A stretch of 64,000 bases of DNA from CAYTGM01 sp964437365 (GTDB lineage: Bacteria; Sumerlaeota; Sumerlaeia; SLMS01). This document shows, in pieces, positions 45,213-54,903 of this stretch; positions within the stretch are counted from its first letter, which is position 1, and every line of letters starts with the position of its first letter. Below the pieces are notes generated by a model. That model was not told the origin of the DNA. It searched no databases and saw nothing but the letters and a program-made list of their open reading frames with translations. The DNA is taken from contig CAYTGM010000010.1 of assembly GCA_964437365.1 (NCBI GenBank), positions 62,001-126,000 of the forward strand. Direction: 5' to 3'. The position numbers were made by a program, and so were the translations under genes.

Positions 45213-47097
45213 CTTCGCGTTTCTTTAACTCGATCATCAGGTTGGTGACATCGGAGGGGTTCACACCAGCGAGACGTCCTGCAGCGCCCAACGTATCAGG
45301 TCGGAACTTTTCAAGCACCTGCCGCGCTTCGTGTCGAAGAGAGGCGACATCAGCATAGACAATCTCATCAGGGATCCGTGTCTCTTCCGCTGCGCGGGTT
45401 CGATCCACAAGATCCTGCTGCTTCTGTATATAACCTTCGTATTTGAGGTCATACTCAAGAAGCTTCCAGATGCGTTCACTATCATCACCATGATCATCGA
45501 GAGAGGGGAGAATCTGCAGCAGTTTTTCAACGGTCAGCTCGGGACGGCAAAGATATTGAGCGACAGAGGTCGCTTTATCAGGTCGCGGTGCTTCGACAGT
45601 CTTCGCAAAGTCCCAATCGATTTCTCGTGTCCGGAACGTTGTTGCGCGCAATTTTTCTTTTCTCTTCTCTAGAGTTTCCTGAAGGCGATGGACCCGTTCG
45701 ATTTCTTTCTGACTCAAAAGCCCCAGCTCTTCTGCATGAGCGACCAATCTCAGATCAGAATTATCGGCGCGAAGGAGAAGTCTATACTCTGCTCTTGATG
45801 TGAAGAGCCGATAAGGCTCGCGATGGTCTTTAGTCAGCAAGTCATCAATCATGACTCCGATATAGGCCTCATCACGTTTTAAAATAAATGGAGATTTCTC
45901 AAGAATCTTACGGGCAGCATTGACACCGGCGATAAAGCCCTGACCTGCCGCTTCCTCATAACCGGATGTGCCGTTAATCTGACCGGCCAGGTACAAACCT
46001 TCAACCGACTTGACTTCCAGCGTTGGATGAAGCTGCCGAGGAGGCACATAGGTATACTCAACGGCATAGCCGTATTTTTCGAACTGGGCCTTTTCAAGGC
46101 CTGGGATTGTCCGGATGAATAGCTCCTGAACCTCTGCCGGCATACTCGTGGAAACGCCGTTGGGATAAACAGTATTTCCATGGCGAGTTTCCGGCTCGAG
46201 GAAGATATTATGAGAGAGCTTATCCTCGAATCGTACAATCTTATCTTCGATGGAAGGACAATAGCGAGGTCCTATACCGGTAATCTTGCCAGAAAACATC
46301 GGAGACTTATCGAGGTTCTGACGAATGATCTCGTGGGTTTCCTCTGAAGTCTTTGTCAGGTAGCAGGGAAGCTGCTCAAGCTCGAGGGATTCTGTCTGAA
46401 AGCTGACAGGGGGAGGAGGTTCATCGCCGGGCTGAAGCTCGCATTTTGAAAAGTCAATGGTGTCTTTGTATAGACGACAGGGAGTTCCTGTCTTCAGACG
46501 GCCGGTTTCCAGGCCAAGGTTGAGAAACGATTTGGAGAGATTATTGGCAGACTTTTCTCCCACACGTCCGCCTTCGGTTCTCTCAAGACCGCAATGCATC
46601 ACGCCGTCGAGGAATGTTCCTGTTGTCAGAATCAGGGCGTGACAGAGGACCTTTGGGCCATCCTCGATAACAACACCGGTAATTCGCCCGTTCTCGCTGA
46701 GAATCTCACTGGCAGTCCCGCCGATGATGTCCACACCGGGAAGCTCCTCCATGAAATTCGTCATCCAGTCACAATAGAGATCCTTGTCGCACTGAACGCG
46801 AGGTGCCTGAACCGCGGGCCCTTTGCTTCTGTTGAGTAGTCGGAACTGAATCCCAGCAGCATCGGTTGCGCGCGCCTGAACACCTCCAAGCGCATCAATC
46901 TCGCGTACCACATGTCCCTTCCCAAGCCCGCCAATGGCCGGATTGCAGGACATACGCCCGATGGCCTTTGGGTCCATGGTCATTAATAGAGTCGCACAGC
47001 CAAGCCTGGCTGCAGCGTGGGCCGCTTCGATTCCGGCGTGACCGCCTCCAACTACAATGATGTCGTACTTATCTTTCATGATGGTCCAGTTCTTCAT
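45205..47097 (-). CDS. mnmG: tRNA uridine-5-carboxymethylaminomethyl synthesis enzyme MnmG
   Basis: This 630-residue FAD enzyme works with MnmE to modify U34 of several tRNAs. The FAD-binding start is YDIIVVGGGHAGIEAAHAAARLG, with CNPAIGGLGKGHVVREIDALGG and GYEEAAGQGFIAGVNAA later, and a helical C-terminal domain binding MnmE and tRNA. Two in-frame ATGs are possible (47097 and 47079). The second gives the usual N-terminus (MKDKYDIIVVGGG) while GAGGG directly abuts the first, so the true start is uncertain. It converges on tilS with an eight-base overlap. No mnmE is in view. Confidence 0.95.
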   Translation of the reverse strand: MKNWTIMKDKYDIIVVGGGHAGIEAAHAAARLGCATLLMTMDPKAIGRMSCNPAIGGLGKGHVVREIDALGGVQARATDAAGIQFRLLNRSKGPAVQAPRVQCDKDLYCDWMTNFMEELPGVDIIGGTASEILSENGRITGVVIEDGPKVLCHALILTTGTFLDGVMHCGLERTEGGRVGEKSANNLSKSFLNLGLETGRLKTGTPCRLYKDTIDFSKCELQPGDEPPPPVSFQTESLELEQLPCYLTKTSEETHEIIRQNLDKSPMFSGKITGIGPRYCPSIEDKIVRFEDKLSHNIFLEPETRHGNTVYPNGVSTSMPAEVQELFIRTIPGLEKAQFEKYGYAVEYTYVPPRQLHPTLEVKSVEGLYLAGQINGTSGYEEAAGQGFIAGVNAARKILEKSPFILKRDEAYIGVMIDDLLTKDHREPYRLFTSRAEYRLLLRADNSDLRLVAHAEELGLLSQKEIERVHRLQETLEKRKEKLRATTFRTREIDWDFAKTVEAPRPDKATSVAQYLCRPELTVEKLLQILPSLDDHGDDSERIWKLLEYDLKYEGYIQKQQDLVDRTRAAEETRIPDEIVYADVASLRHEARQVLEKFRPDTLGAAGRLAGVNPSDVTNLMIELKKREAI

Positions 47098-47263
47098 CCC
47101 TCAAGAGGGGTTGAGAACGTGCGAAGAATGGTCAGGGAAATGCAAGCAGGAATCATGTCTATGGCTGCTTTTCTGAGTTCAGCCAGAGAATTGACTCGAC
47201 CACAGACAGGTACCAGTTTCGATGGAGCAAGAGAGCAATTAACCCTGAAGAAGAAGTGAGAAA

Positions 47264-49228
47264 ATGACGGAAATACACTATGATATCGTAGTTGCTGGTG
47301 GTTCTTTCAGCGCCGTAGCGACGGCCCTTGCTGCTGCCCGCCATAACCCTGAATTAAAGGTCTTACTGACAGAGCCGACAGATTGGCTTGGTGGACAGGC
47401 CACAACCCAGGGCGTTTCGGCCATCGACAATGCCTGGCATGAACCGGGTGCCTCGCTGATGAGAGAGCAGCCAGAAGATCATTACCCAAAAGATTACCTG
47501 CAATTCATCGATCATATTAAGTTTCCGCCCGAAGGTGCTCCCGGTGAAGGCTATGCGGGAGATCAGGCAAACTGGGTTTCACGAGAAGGATTCGATCCGC
47601 GGACGGCGGCATGGATTCTCGAGCACCAGGTGGCTCAACTTAAGAATATCACGCTCATGAAGAATACCGTCGTGAAGAGTGTCGAGACTTCGACGACCGA
47701 GGATAAGAGAGAAATGATCGTCTCTCTTACGTTGAACAAGAGAGAAGCAAAAGGTGATTACGTTCCTTTCAAAAAGCTTCTATCTCAGGAAATCAGAGAC
47801 TGGTACGAGGTTGAAGACTCTGACGACTATACGAAAGAGCAGGTCAGGGTGACGTCCGCCGATGCTGATAGAGGAATGATGGTCATCGATGCCTCTGAGC
47901 TTGCTGATGTCATCGTATTGTCAGGCGCTGACTATGCCTTGGGAAGAGAGACGAAAGAAGAACACATCAAAACGGATGGATCTCTTCCTGAGATTGATGA
48001 AGACGGAACGCAGGCCATTGTTTTTACCTTCTGCCAGTTGGCCGAAAAGGGAGGGGCTGAACCCAGTATATACGATCACTTCTTCGCCGACCAGGAAGAA
48101 TACCTTAAGAAGGAAACAAAAAGTTACTATTCACTTGGCAAGTTCACCTTCGAGAAAATCTGGACCTACCGCCGACTGCGAAATATGGGAAAACCTGGAG
48201 CATGGGACGATGTAAACGTCGGTGATGTGACGATGCAGAACTGGTATCCGGGGAACGACTATCCCTATGGGTCCTTTCTCAAGTCACGTGTGGAACTGGG
48301 AGATGAGCTGACGAACTGGAAGGGTGGTGTCTATCCGGAAGAGCTTTCTCATGCAGAAAAGCACGCTTTCGCCTGGCATCTCTATTACAAAGCGAACAAC
48401 CCGACTGATTTAACCATCACTTTTCTCAAAGGGGACCATGAGTTTAACATGATGGGTACGCCACACGGGTTGTGTAAATTCCCTTATATCCGTGGAACTC
48501 GAAGGATTATTGGTTACGACGGATTTCGCATTACTTCGCGTGATCTCGTGAATTGTGATGCCGATCAATATGATGGCGAAACCAGCTTCCGGTACTTTGA
48601 TAGCGCAGGAATTTCCAGCTATGCCGTAGACGTACACCCTGTAAAGAACAGCGAGGGAGCAAGTCCTCCTTTCGAAAAAGCAGCCCCCTTTTATCTCCCG
48701 ATCAGGGCTCACCTTTCAAGAAATATCAGCAACCTGCTGGCAGCAGGAAAAACTACAGCGACGACATATATTACGAATGCCGCGTATCGCCTTCATCCCA
48801 TTGAATGGGTATCAGGAACGATAGCAGGATATACAGCTTCCTATGCTTTAAGCCATAGGCTTCAATTCAGTGATCTGTTTGAGAAGGACCACCTGCGTAG
48901 CTTACAGGGAGTGATCGCTGAAACCTCACCGATTTCGTGGAAGTATCAGGATAAGTCTGAGACAACGGAACACCTCAGTGACTTGATTCCGACGAAGGGA
49001 TTTCTCCGAGGAGAGGACAGACCTCGTAACTGGGACGCTTATTGCCCCAGTGCAACCAGGGTATCAGTCAGGGATGAGAACGGGGCTGAAGTTGTTTCTG
49101 CAGAGAAGACAGGTCGTCACTATATCGACATTAAATTACCGAATGAAGCTGACCTTGAGAAGCTTGTTTGTGTGTTTCTCGATATGGATGATCAGGTTCT
49201 CGAGAAACGCGGGTTCGAGCTGATCTGA
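47264..49228 (+). CDS. FAD-dependent oxidoreductase (xanthan-lyase-like FAD_oxidored family)
   Basis: This 654-residue protein starts with a dinucleotide fold, YDIVVAGGSFSAVATALAAA. It continues with TEPTDWLGGQATTQGVSAID, the pattern of the FAD_oxidored family often annotated as xanthan lyase-like or as glycan-associated oxidoreductase. A second FAD segment is LLAAGKTTATTYITNAAYRLHPIEW. The C-terminal 60 residues form a small beta domain. No signal peptide is seen. Actual substrates of this family are mostly unknown. It stands alone between the mnmG start and the 49.4 kb cluster. Confidence 0.75.
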   Translation: MTEIHYDIVVAGGSFSAVATALAAARHNPELKVLLTEPTDWLGGQATTQGVSAIDNAWHEPGASLMREQPEDHYPKDYLQFIDHIKFPPEGAPGEGYAGDQANWVSREGFDPRTAAWILEHQVAQLKNITLMKNTVVKSVETSTTEDKREMIVSLTLNKREAKGDYVPFKKLLSQEIRDWYEVEDSDDYTKEQVRVTSADADRGMMVIDASELADVIVLSGADYALGRETKEEHIKTDGSLPEIDEDGTQAIVFTFCQLAEKGGAEPSIYDHFFADQEEYLKKETKSYYSLGKFTFEKIWTYRRLRNMGKPGAWDDVNVGDVTMQNWYPGNDYPYGSFLKSRVELGDELTNWKGGVYPEELSHAEKHAFAWHLYYKANNPTDLTITFLKGDHEFNMMGTPHGLCKFPYIRGTRRIIGYDGFRITSRDLVNCDADQYDGETSFRYFDSAGISSYAVDVHPVKNSEGASPPFEKAAPFYLPIRAHLSRNISNLLAAGKTTATTYITNAAYRLHPIEWVSGTIAGYTASYALSHRLQFSDLFEKDHLRSLQGVIAETSPISWKYQDKSETTEHLSDLIPTKGFLRGEDRPRNWDAYCPSATRVSVRDENGAEVVSAEKTGRHYIDIKLPNEADLEKLVCVFLDMDDQVLEKRGFELI

Positions 49229-49230
49229 TT

Positions 49231-49322
49231 GAATAATTTTCGAGGGCGAATGTAAGAAATGGTGAACGGACGCTTCGGGGCGACGGAGGAAGCCTTGCGC
49301 GGCGAATAATTTTCCTCGCCCT
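49231..49322. repeat. Direct and inverted short repeats after the oxidoreductase gene
   Basis: GAATAATTTTC occurs at 49231-49241 and 49304-49314. AGGGCGA (49243-49249) is inverted as TCGCCCT (49316-49322). The 178-base gap also holds the promoter of the next operon, not recognised. The structure might end the upstream transcript. Confidence 0.4.
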
Positions 49323-49406
49323 GACGTTTGTTTGATCGCAGCCTGATAGCATCAGTTCTTGAGAAACTTTATTCGATTTTGAACCAAATCCGAGGAGAAG
49401 TACGAC

Positions 49407-49814
49407 ATGTACCTTCATAAGCTTGAAAAAGACGAAAAAACAGCCTTTATCGGGTTCGCAAGACACCTGGCACATCTGGATGACGACAAGTTGGATGAAA
49501 AGGAAGAATACATGCTCCGTTACATGTGTGCTGAGATGGGGCTTGAACCAGATGCTTATGCTTCCTCTGGAATCGGTCCTTATTCCGAGGATGCTCTTTT
49601 GAAAGTTTTCTTTCGCGAAGAAGCCCGTAAAGTGTTGATTCTTGAAGGGGTAGGCGTCTGCTACTGCAACGGAACTTTTGATCAGAAACAGAAAGCGGAA
49701 CTCGTTTCACTGGCAGGTAAGCTTTCCTTGCCAGAAGATTTTGTCTCTCGCGCCGATGCTGTGATTCAAAAACAGATGGAAGTGATGAACGAGTTCGATT
49801 CACTGGTCAGCTAA
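49407..49814 (+). CDS. TerB-like small helical protein
   Basis: This 135-residue soluble all-helical protein has acidic turns at HLAHLDDDKLDEKEEYMLRYMCAEMGL and GTFDQKQKAELVSLAGKL. The spacing recalls the two halves of TerB/TerB-like domains, which bind metal ions in tellurite-type stress proteins, but the match is by pattern only. GAGGAGAAG lies nine bases before the ATG. It begins a five-gene same-strand run with gaps of only 20-65 bases, so it probably works with the binding-protein/OmpA and vWA proteins that follow. Confidence 0.6.
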   Translation: MYLHKLEKDEKTAFIGFARHLAHLDDDKLDEKEEYMLRYMCAEMGLEPDAYASSGIGPYSEDALLKVFFREEARKVLILEGVGVCYCNGTFDQKQKAELVSLAGKLSLPEDFVSRADAVIQKQMEVMNEFDSLVS

Positions 49815-49866
49815 TCCAACAGAAAAACTAAAACTATCAATCAGGAATATATCCAGGAGATTTCCT

Positions 49867-51579
49867 ATGTTTCATTCTTGTTTCCAGCAGAGTCTTCAAA
49901 GGTACTTGCTCGCGATCCTGATGATCGCTTCTTTATACTCTCTTCACGCTGCTGAATATGTTGAGCCTACTCGTCCTGCGAAGGCGAAGGTTCAGGGCGT
50001 GTCCGTAGGAAGTGTTAACGCTACGGATCCCATGCCAGTCCCACTCATTACCTGGGGTGGCGACGCAGCGACGCTTCACGCCAACGGTGGAACGGACACG
50101 GTGCCTTCATCACTATTCGGGTCGAGGAACCTCAACCTCCGTCTATACAAACAGGACGACTTTGTGGCCCAGGTGCGCGATTACATGGAAGGCAAAACGC
50201 CTTTCCTGCGCGGTACCATGGGAATGATTAATACCTACTCAGAAGTCCTGAATCAGGACTCGAAGACAGCACCGGTTGTGGTCTTGCAGCTGACCTGGTC
50301 AACTGGCGGTGACTGCCTGGTGGTTCGCCCCGGTATTGAATCTCCTGCTGATCTTAAAGGAAAGACAATCGTCGTCCAGCAGTATGGCCCTCACGTTGAG
50401 TATATGGACAAGGTTCTGACCGACGCCGGACTCTCCTGGTCTGACGTTACGATCAAGTGGACAGAAGAGCTTTTTGATACAAACGGGAAACCCGACGATC
50501 CTGCTTCTGCGTTCCGAGAAGACAGCTCGATCGATGCAGCATTCTGTATCAGCCCCGACGCGGCCGCCCTGACTTCCAACATGAGCATTGGCACCGGAGC
50601 CGAGGGCTCGGTGAAAGGCGCAAGGCTTCTTCTTTCTACCAAATCTGCGAACCGAGTGATTGCTGATGTCTATGCAGTTCGTAAGGATTTCTTCGACAGC
50701 AATCGTGACTGGGTTGAGAAGTTTGTTGATGCTCACCTGGAAGCACAAAAGCAGGTTGTCGAAACACTCAAAAAGAGTCCTAATGATTCTGATAGACAAG
50801 AGCTGATTACCATGGCTGCGGAAGTCCTTCTGGATGACCCAGGGGCGACTGCCGATACTGAAGGTCTTCTGATAGATTGCTCCTTTGCTCTTGCTTCCGG
50901 GAATGCCGATTACTTTGCAAACAAAGGAAACCTGGCTGGCTTCGAGCCCACGATTAAACGTAACCAGTCGTGGCTAGTCACCCAGGGCTATGTCGAGAGA
51001 GCACAAACGGTTCAGGAAGCAAAGTGGGATTACTCCAACTTTGGTGTAACAAGCGTTGCAGCAGCCCCGAAGGTCCAGTTCAAGCAGGAGGCGGCACAAA
51101 AAGCGGCGGCCGAAGCACCTTCGAGTAATATTCTCTTCGAGTTTGAGATCAACTTTGAACCGAACCAGAACTCGTTCGAATCGGCGCAGTATGGTGATCA
51201 GTTTCAACGCGCTCTTGAGCTTGCTTCCACCTACGGCGGCGCAATTCTGGAAATCGTCGGACACAGCGATCACTACCGTTATCTGCGTATGAAGATCAAA
51301 GAGAACGCCTCAGAAGAGGTTCTGAAGCGTCAGTGGATGGCTGGAAAAAACCTCTCTCTATCCAGAGCAAATTCAGTCCGCGATGCTCTCATCAATTACG
51401 GGGAGTCGAACAACATTACATTGAACGAAACCCAATTCATTTCCACAGGCAAAGGTTATGAGGATCCTAAGGTTCCCAAGCCCATGTCAGCAGACGACCT
51501 CGCTCAGAACAGACGCGTTCAGTTTAGAATCGTTAACATCGAAGCTGAATCAGACGCCGTCTTTGAACCTCTATTCTAA
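49867..51579 (+). CDS. Solute-binding protein (NMT1/SsuA-like) fused to OmpA domain
   Basis: This 570-residue exported protein has a signal peptide (LLAILMIASLYSLHA-AEY, residue 29). A periplasmic binding-protein fold of about 350 residues is of the nitrate/sulfonate/NMT1 type (ADLKGKTIVVQQYGPHVEYMD, DADLKG-like lobes, NRVIADVYAVRKDFFDSN). A C-terminal OmpA peptidoglycan-binding domain (about 420-560) has the motifs IVGHSD and NLSLSRANSVRDAL and the end NRRVQFRIV. About 25 residues are inserted between GHSD and NLSLSRA. Binding proteins normally roam the periplasm for an ABC transporter; this one is built to be fixed to the wall and no transporter genes are near. Confidence 0.85.
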   Translation: MFHSCFQQSLQRYLLAILMIASLYSLHAAEYVEPTRPAKAKVQGVSVGSVNATDPMPVPLITWGGDAATLHANGGTDTVPSSLFGSRNLNLRLYKQDDFVAQVRDYMEGKTPFLRGTMGMINTYSEVLNQDSKTAPVVVLQLTWSTGGDCLVVRPGIESPADLKGKTIVVQQYGPHVEYMDKVLTDAGLSWSDVTIKWTEELFDTNGKPDDPASAFREDSSIDAAFCISPDAAALTSNMSIGTGAEGSVKGARLLLSTKSANRVIADVYAVRKDFFDSNRDWVEKFVDAHLEAQKQVVETLKKSPNDSDRQELITMAAEVLLDDPGATADTEGLLIDCSFALASGNADYFANKGNLAGFEPTIKRNQSWLVTQGYVERAQTVQEAKWDYSNFGVTSVAAAPKVQFKQEAAQKAAAEAPSSNILFEFEINFEPNQNSFESAQYGDQFQRALELASTYGGAILEIVGHSDHYRYLRMKIKENASEEVLKRQWMAGKNLSLSRANSVRDALINYGESNNITLNETQFISTGKGYEDPKVPKPMSADDLAQNRRVQFRIVNIEAESDAVFEPLF

Positions 51580-51599
51580 CAAGGAGGAGTATACTTACG

Positions 51600-52295
51600 A
51601 TGTATAGAAATATACCATGGCTGGCAGTAATGTGTCTTTTCGCTGTCCTGCCAGTTTCAGCACAGATTGAAGCGCCAGGAAGTGAACCCCAGGGAGGAGA
51701 CGAGCGCCTTGCGAAGAACGTTGCCATCGTCTTTGACGCCTCGGGGAGCATGAAGGGGGCGCGACTAACAGCGGCCAAATCAAGTCTCTCGTCTTTCATG
51801 AAAGCCGTTCCCGAGAATTGGAATGTCGGCCTGATCGTGTTTGATACGCAGGGTGTCAGAGAAATCCTTCAGCTGGGTAAACACACGGACCGTGAATTGC
51901 AGGCAGCGATCACCCCTATCACCGCAGGTGGTAAAACACCTCTAGGGAAATCGATTTTCATGGGACGTAACATGCTCCTGAGGCAGCAGGAAAAGCAACA
52001 GGGATACGGCAGCTATATGCTTCTGATCGTCACTGATGGGGAAGCCTCAGACCGCGAGTACATGATCAAGGCCAGTCAGGCGTTTGGCGAGAGTGGGTAC
52101 GACCTGAGCGTCATCGGCTTTCAGCTTAGTAGTGGCCATACACTCCGTGATTATGCCTCAGATTACCGGGAAGCAGGAAACCAGGTTGAACTTGAAAAAG
52201 CGATGCAGGAAGCAGTGGCAGAAACCGATACGCAAGCCGCTGACTTTGATTTCGAACCCCTTGAAATAGCCGACGCAGATTTAGAGGCTCCTTAA
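51600..52295 (+). CDS. Exported von Willebrand factor A domain protein
   Basis: This 231-residue protein has a signal peptide (cleaved near VSA-QIE, residue 21) and a single vWA domain. The MIDAS motif is intact: DASGS at 46-50 (VFDASGSMKG), the threonine in GGKTPLG and the aspartate in LIVTDGEASD. The last 25 residues are strongly acidic (DTQAADFDFEPLEIADADLEAP). A very strong AAGGAGG precedes the ATG, 20 bases after the first binding-protein/OmpA gene. It probably makes metal-dependent contacts between the two binding-protein/OmpA partners. It is small for a secreted vWA protein. Confidence 0.85.
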   Translation: MYRNIPWLAVMCLFAVLPVSAQIEAPGSEPQGGDERLAKNVAIVFDASGSMKGARLTAAKSSLSSFMKAVPENWNVGLIVFDTQGVREILQLGKHTDRELQAAITPITAGGKTPLGKSIFMGRNMLLRQQEKQQGYGSYMLLIVTDGEASDREYMIKASQAFGESGYDLSVIGFQLSSGHTLRDYASDYREAGNQVELEKAMQEAVAETDTQAADFDFEPLEIADADLEAP

Positions 52296-52330
52296 TTCAT
52301 TCTATCAGGAAAGCCATTTGAGAGACTCGT

Positions 52331-53917
52331 GTGAAAAAGCAAACACTCTTCTTAATCATCTCAGTTATCATCATTGTCGTCGGTATAGGCGCCTATTCAC
52401 TGATCAGTAGCTTCCTCGCACAAAAAAGCGAGGAGGAGAAAATCAAGTCGACCTCAGACATCAGTAAAGTAAGCGAGACTGTCCGCTTTGCGGCGGATGG
52501 GTGGATCGGCTATTCGATTTTTCGCAGCCCCCAGTTTGATCAGTTTCTTGCCCGTGAAGAGATCGCCATCGACTATACAGATGATCAGGCAGATTATGAA
52601 GATCGGATGAAAAAGTTTGCAGAGGGTGAATATGACATCATCGCAGCCACTCTTGACAGCTACCTTGTCAATGCGCGTGTTCATGATTATCCAGGAGTGA
52701 TCGTTTTCGTTATAGACGAATCAAAAGGCGGAGATGGGATTGTTGCCAGAAAAGATCTCGATTCCCTGCAGAATCTTGCTAAACCCGGTGTCACAATCGC
52801 GCTGACACCGAACAGCCCCAGTGATTTTCTTCTCAGCTCGGTAGCTGCTCACTTTGATCTCGCTCCCCTGAAAGTAGATGGCGACTGGCGCAAGGAAACA
52901 GAGGGCTCAACCGCAGCGCTCAAAGAATTGGAGAGTGGAAATGTTGATGCCGCCGTTCTATGGGAGCCGGAACTCACGCGCGCTACATCTGATCCTCGGT
53001 TTACAAGACTTCTGGGAACTGAAAGTACTCAAGGCCTTATCCTGGATATATGCATTGTCAACCGCGACTATCTTTCGCGTAAGCCGGAAGTCGTTGAGAA
53101 GTTTGTGCGTCAGTATTTTCAGACATTGAAGTATTACTCTTCAGACCGAGATGAATTTGTTGAACTTATCGCCAATGACTCAGGGACAAGTACAGATCAG
53201 GCGAAGATCATGCTCGACGGTGTCGAGTTCGGAACGCTTACAAAGAATGCCCATCACTGGTTCGGGATTGGGCCTGTTGAAATAGCCAAGACCCATATTC
53301 TTTCCAGTGCGAAAGCCAACATGGAAATCCTTCTGGAAACGAAGAAAATCCCCTCCGACCCTTTTGATGGAAAGTTCAGAGCGATCATGAACAGTTCTTT
53401 GATAGAAACACTCTACCACAGCGGTTTGGGTTCCAGCGCGACTCAATCTGTCTTTACAGGTCCGGGAGCAGGCGTGGATCAGAGTGCAGTGGCAGCAACG
53501 ATCGTCTATCCAGCACTCAGCGACGAACAGTGGGCGACGCTGGAAATTGTGGGACGTCTGAAAATCAGGCCGATTGTTTTCCAGAGTGGTACCTCATTCC
53601 TGACTCTGGATGGAAAGCGAACCATTGATCGTATATCTGAAGACCTCGCCCTCTACCCGCGATTTCGCCTCCTTGTTCGAGGCCATACGACTCCTGAGGG
53701 AGACGAGGACGCTAATAAGAAGTTGAGTCTTCAGCGTGCAGAGTCGGTATCGACTTACCTCAAACGTGTCCATGATATCCCTGAAGCTCGCATGAAAACA
53801 GAAGGGGTTGGTGGCGCAATGCCGCTTGAACAGGAAGAGGGAGAGTCCTTCCGGCGCTGGAAGGGAAGACTGTCCCGTGTTGAATTGCTGCTTGTGGAAG
53901 ATCCGAACATCGAATAA
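52331..53917 (+). CDS. Membrane-anchored solute-binding protein fused to OmpA-like domain
   Basis: This 528-residue protein starts with a membrane helix (about 5-27, LFLIISVIIIVVGIGAYSLI) that looks uncleaved. An SsuA/NMT1-like binding fold follows (WIGYSIFRSPQFDQFLA, YDIIAATLDSYL, NVDAAVLWEPELTRA). The C-terminal OmpA-like domain (about 420-525) has LSLQRAESVSTYL. The aspartate of the usual GHTD motif, which holds diaminopimelate, is replaced: GHTTPEG. So this copy may bind the wall weakly or not at all. Same layout as the gene two before it; the two are paralogues. It would be held in the inner membrane and reach to the wall. Confidence 0.82.
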   Translation: MKKQTLFLIISVIIIVVGIGAYSLISSFLAQKSEEEKIKSTSDISKVSETVRFAADGWIGYSIFRSPQFDQFLAREEIAIDYTDDQADYEDRMKKFAEGEYDIIAATLDSYLVNARVHDYPGVIVFVIDESKGGDGIVARKDLDSLQNLAKPGVTIALTPNSPSDFLLSSVAAHFDLAPLKVDGDWRKETEGSTAALKELESGNVDAAVLWEPELTRATSDPRFTRLLGTESTQGLILDICIVNRDYLSRKPEVVEKFVRQYFQTLKYYSSDRDEFVELIANDSGTSTDQAKIMLDGVEFGTLTKNAHHWFGIGPVEIAKTHILSSAKANMEILLETKKIPSDPFDGKFRAIMNSSLIETLYHSGLGSSATQSVFTGPGAGVDQSAVAATIVYPALSDEQWATLEIVGRLKIRPIVFQSGTSFLTLDGKRTIDRISEDLALYPRFRLLVRGHTTPEGDEDANKKLSLQRAESVSTYLKRVHDIPEARMKTEGVGGAMPLEQEEGESFRRWKGRLSRVELLLVEDPNIE

Positions 53918-53982
53918 GCGTTCTTCTGGTTTTGGGGATTAGAGGTCTTGTCCTCAAGAGTTCCAAAACCAGTGGAAAGCGA

Positions 53983-54801
53983 ATGAATAAAGCGAAAACA
54001 CAAAAAAAACGCGACGTATCGGCTCTTCGCAAACAGATCATCCTGGAAATCCTGCAGCACCCGCTGACATCGTTTCCTTTTGCGATGGCCTGTATCAGCG
54101 CTGCCTGGGCTGGTCTCGTTAACCCAACTCCGCCAGCGATCATTGGAGCCATTGCTGGAACCGGCATTGCTCTGCTCGGCGGTATCTGGACCCTGATGTT
54201 CCGAGGTCCGGTGATTCGCGACGCTATCCTTCACAAATGGGAAAAAGAGGCTCAGCGTGAGGAAGATCTGACGCATCAGGAGCTGCGTGAGTCGCTAGTG
54301 AAAGCCGGCGGCTCTGATGATATCGTTCAGTTGTTCGATGAAATTGAAGGGCTCTATGATGATGCTCTTCATGCGTTAGATCATGAAGAGATTTCTACCA
54401 CGATGAAGGCACATTTTCTTCCCATCATTGAGGAAAATCACAACTCTGCAATCGCGATCTTCAATAAGCTCGCCTTCACTCAGCAGCGGCTCACAAACCT
54501 CCTTGCTTCCATTGAAAATAACAATACCAAACACAGTCATCGCATACGTAAGATGCGCGAGAATCGATTGAAGATGGTTTCTCACCTTCGCCGACTCTCA
54601 GACGTTCTCGAGAAAATCCCGACCGAGATTCCCAAGGTAGGAGACTCCGAAATCGACCTCGCGGAAGAAAAGCTCAGCACTTTGGAAAATAGTCTTGAGA
54701 TGGCCCGTCGTGCTCGAGAGCAGGTTGAAGAGGAGCTCAGATCACCTTCCGGTGCATATAAGCTTCACGGTCTCATGCGCGAAAAACCAGACAATGAGTA
54801 A
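53983..54801 (+). CDS. Two-helix membrane protein with long coiled coil
   Basis: This 272-residue protein (from the ATG at 53983; an upstream in-frame GTG-type start would add 17 residues) has a basic start. Two hydrophobic helices with a short turn follow at about 35-80 (AMACISAAWAGLV, IIGAIAGTGIALLGGIWTLMF). The rest is a long, charged, mainly helical cytoplasmic part (about 90-260) with coiled-coil heptads. GGAAAG lies upstream of the ATG. It closes the TerB/binding-protein/vWA run. I do not recognise the family; the topology suggests an inner-membrane scaffold or signalling adaptor. Confidence 0.65.
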   Translation: MNKAKTQKKRDVSALRKQIILEILQHPLTSFPFAMACISAAWAGLVNPTPPAIIGAIAGTGIALLGGIWTLMFRGPVIRDAILHKWEKEAQREEDLTHQELRESLVKAGGSDDIVQLFDEIEGLYDDALHALDHEEISTTMKAHFLPIIEENHNSAIAIFNKLAFTQQRLTNLLASIENNNTKHSHRIRKMRENRLKMVSHLRRLSDVLEKIPTEIPKVGDSEIDLAEEKLSTLENSLEMARRAREQVEEELRSPSGAYKLHGLMREKPDNE

Positions 54802-54903
54802 GCGAATAAGGCGTGAGACTTGCCTTGCCTTGTCCTGGGAAGCTCCCGTAACCATAAGGCCGAGGTGCACGCCTCCAGGCCAGACGATTGGAATGAATCA
54901 GCT

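Noticed and set aside
51600..52295. vWA gene as part of a tellurite-resistance ter operon
   Set aside because: Only one TerB-like gene is near and TerC, TerD, TerE or TerZ genes are absent, so the ter label would be too strong.
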